Source of the DNA: Mucilaginibacter kameinonensis
GTDB taxonomy: Bacteria; Bacteroidota; Bacteroidia; Sphingobacteriales; Sphingobacteriaceae
Reading direction: 5' to 3'
Assembly (NCBI RefSeq): GCF_003675385.1
Contig: NZ_RCWZ01000001.1
Location: forward strand, 1,515,740 to 1,579,739
DNA: 64,000 nucleotides
Position numbers and translations under genes: made by a program. Below, in pieces: positions 62,508 through 64,000 of this stretch (the first letter of the stretch is position 1; each line of letters starts with the position of its first letter). Below the pieces are notes generated by a model that saw nothing but the letters and a program-made list of their open reading frames with translations, made no database searches and had not been told where the DNA came from.

Positions 62508-63764
62508 TTATCGCTTATCGATATACTTCATGATCATTTCCGTGGCCCCAACGTTTTCCTTCACGTAATTGGCCACTTTTTTCCGGGTATTGTTATAAAA
62601 TGCTTCGTCGCTGATTAATCTGTCAACAATTTCTTTCAGTTCGGTTTCATTGCTGATGCTGAACCCGGCTTTAATGGCTATGAGCTCTCTGGCCTCGTTA
62701 AATTTTTGATAGTTAGGGCCAAAGATAACGGGCAACCCAAAAGCTGCTGCTTCCAAGGTATTATGAATGCCTACGCCAAATCCACCGCCTATATATGCAA
62801 TATCCGCATAGGCGTAAAGGGACGAAAGCATACCGATATTGTCTATCACCAGCGACTGGAGATTGTTAGATGTAAGTGATTGGTATATGAAATCTCCGGA
62901 CTGCAAGCCTTCGGCTTCGGTTTTTAATTGCGAAAAGGTAATCGCTTTTCCTTCTGGAAGTAGGTCTATCAGGTTTTTTATTTTTTCTTCAGGTATTTCA
63001 TGTGGGGCAAAGATGAATTTCCAGTCGGGGTATTGGTTTACCAGTTTGGCCAACAGCGCTTCATCTTGCGGCCAGCTGCTTCCTGCTATAAACAGTTTAT
63101 GCCCGTTTTTAAATTCTTCTATCAAGGGTAGTACTCTGGGGTTTTGCGCGTTGGCCCAAACGCGGTCAAACCGGGTATCGCCGCTTACTGATGTATTGGT
63201 GATGCCAATACCCTGTAATAATTGTTCAGAAGCATCGTCCTGTAAAAAAAAGTGGCTTACCAAGCTTAAAATTCTCCGGTTAAAACCGCCGTACCATTTA
63301 AAATACACCTGCCCCGGCCTGAATATCCCCGATACTATATATAGCGGAATATCACGTTTGTGCGCTTCATTAAAAAAGTGGAACCAGTATTCGTATTTGG
63401 TGAAAATAATAGTTTCGGGGTTGATGGCATCGATAAATCGTTTCGCATTACCGGAAGTATCTAAGGGCAGGTAATAAACATAATCGGCAAGCGGGGTGTT
63501 TTTCCGGATCTCATAGCCCGAAGGAGAAAAAAAAGTAACTACCACTTTTTTGCCGGGGTGTAAATTCCTCATAGCTTCCAGGATTGGGCGGCCTTGTTCA
63601 AACTCACCAAGTGAAGCAAAATGAAACCAAATACTGCTTTCTATACGTACAAAGACAGGATTTTTACGCCCTGAAACCCAAAGTTTGGCTTTGTTGTTAA
63701 ACAATGCGGCAAAACGGATAAAAAGGGAATATAATTTGATACCTATATTATATAATAACATCAA
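62508..63764 (-). CDS. waaA: 3-deoxy-D-manno-octulosonic acid (Kdo) transferase
   Basis: The 418-residue GT30 enzyme opens with a membrane-anchor helix and has IWFHFASLGEFEQGRPILEA near 45 with the proposed catalytic Glu. VVTFFSPSGYEIRKNTPLAD and FTKYEYWFHFFNEAHKRDI follow, then IAGSSWPQDEALL and IAYIGGGFGVGIHNTLEAA. It adds Kdo to lipid A precursor at the inner face of the inner membrane. It is the first gene of the minus-strand run, with an 85-base gap to the hydrolase gene. Confidence 0.95.
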   Translation of the reverse strand: MMLLYNIGIKLYSLFIRFAALFNNKAKLWVSGRKNPVFVRIESSIWFHFASLGEFEQGRPILEAMRNLHPGKKVVVTFFSPSGYEIRKNTPLADYVYYLPLDTSGNAKRFIDAINPETIIFTKYEYWFHFFNEAHKRDIPLYIVSGIFRPGQVYFKWYGGFNRRILSLVSHFFLQDDASEQLLQGIGITNTSVSGDTRFDRVWANAQNPRVLPLIEEFKNGHKLFIAGSSWPQDEALLAKLVNQYPDWKFIFAPHEIPEEKIKNLIDLLPEGKAITFSQLKTEAEGLQSGDFIYQSLTSNNLQSLVIDNIGMLSSLYAYADIAYIGGGFGVGIHNTLEAAAFGLPVIFGPNYQKFNEARELIAIKAGFSISNETELKEIVDRLISDEAFYNNTRKKVANYVKENVGATEMIMKYIDKR

Positions 63765-63914
63765 TTTTAATGCTGAATGATTATCTTAGCCGGGCATAAA
63801 AGTAATAACAATAATTACAATATTGGTTTTATGGCCCGCCCGGTGCCGTAATAAGCTGTTAATATGGTTCATTATACAATTTGCTTACCTTAAATTTAAA
63901 ACACACTTAACACT

Positions 63915-64000
63915 ATGAAAATTGCAGTAATTGGTACTGGCTATGTTGGTTTGGTAACGGGAACCTGTTTGGCCGAAACAGGGAATGAAGTAACCTGTGT
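63915..64000 (+). CDS. UDP-glucose 6-dehydrogenase, N-terminal fragment
   Basis: The frame from ATG 63915 runs to the window edge and gives [20 protein letters not shown] followed by ETGNEVTCV. This is the NAD-binding start of UDP-glucose/GDP-mannose dehydrogenases (GxGYVG). The enzyme oxidizes UDP-glucose to UDP-glucuronate for polysaccharide synthesis. The exact nucleotide sugar cannot be fixed from 28 residues. Confidence 0.88.
   Translation, partial: MKIAVIGTGYVGLVTGTCLAETGNEVTC

Noticed and set aside
62839..63474. 211-codon plus-strand frame opposite waaA
   Set aside because: It is antisense to a clear Kdo transferase; its Ser/Cys-rich translation is typical of a shadow frame.
1..64000. 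CRISPR array, prophage or complete insertion sequence
   Set aside because: No regularly spaced repeats, no phage structural genes and no transposase or integrase gene were found on either strand.

Overview
The window looks like a chromosomal segment from a Bacteroidota bacterium of the family Sphingobacteriaceae, most like Mucilaginibacter or Pedobacter. This rests on SusC/SusD pairs, a hybrid two-component system, a FecI/FecR pair, lipoproteins with Cys-Lys-Lys after the lipobox, the rplM-rpsI-rpsB-tsf order, and promoters of the TTG-N19-TAnnTTTG type. The genus is an inference from protein style, not a search result.

Layout. 1-2.7 kb: start of a FecR-like anti-sigma factor, a FecI-like sigma factor, an ABC-permease remnant, and a divergent EamA exporter/Lrp regulator pair. 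2.9-19.3 kb: glycan utilization region with an exported GH32 fructosidase, then SusC, SusD, GH29 fucosidase, GH2 enzyme, beta-helix protein and a one-protein hybrid two-component regulator. 19.4-23.8 kb: a Tat-exported bicupin followed at once by a tatA-like gene, divergent from an exported epoxide-hydrolase-like protein, a di-haem-site P460-type cytochrome and a small lipoprotein. 23.9-30.0 kb: tripartite RND efflux operon plus a small two-TM protein. 30.6-34.4 kb: one long gene joining a multi-TM sensor, an AraC DNA-binding domain and a complete FtsX/MacB-type ABC permease. 34.5-36.4 kb: DUF302 protein, then a tRNA-Phe gene whose 3' part is repeated 1.2 kb away with one lipoprotein gene in between. 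36.6-42.5 kb: two Fe-S oxidoreductase subunits, small conserved proteins, a PAS protein and a BamA/TamA-like barrel. 42.8-47.8 kb: translation genes (rplM, rpsI, rpsB, tsf), nagA and pyrH. 47.9-56.4 kb: lipocalin, M1 aminopeptidase, carotenoid desaturase (probably CrtD), GH13 lipoprotein, cold-shock protein and ferrochelatase. 56.9-63.8 kb: minus-strand run of CrtW-like ketolase, IspH, CruF-like hydratase, GT2, two acyltransferases, an alpha/beta hydrolase and the Kdo transferase WaaA. The window ends in the start of a UDP-glucose dehydrogenase.

Working together: the SusCD locus should bind, import and deglycosylate a fucose- and beta-galactoside-bearing glycan under control of its own hybrid regulator. 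The CrtD, CruF, CrtW, GT and acyltransferase genes together suggest a hydroxylated, 3,4-desaturated, ketolated carotenoid that is glycosylated and possibly acylated. Several dispersed palindromic repeats sit in the intergenic regions of the 42-57 kb part.
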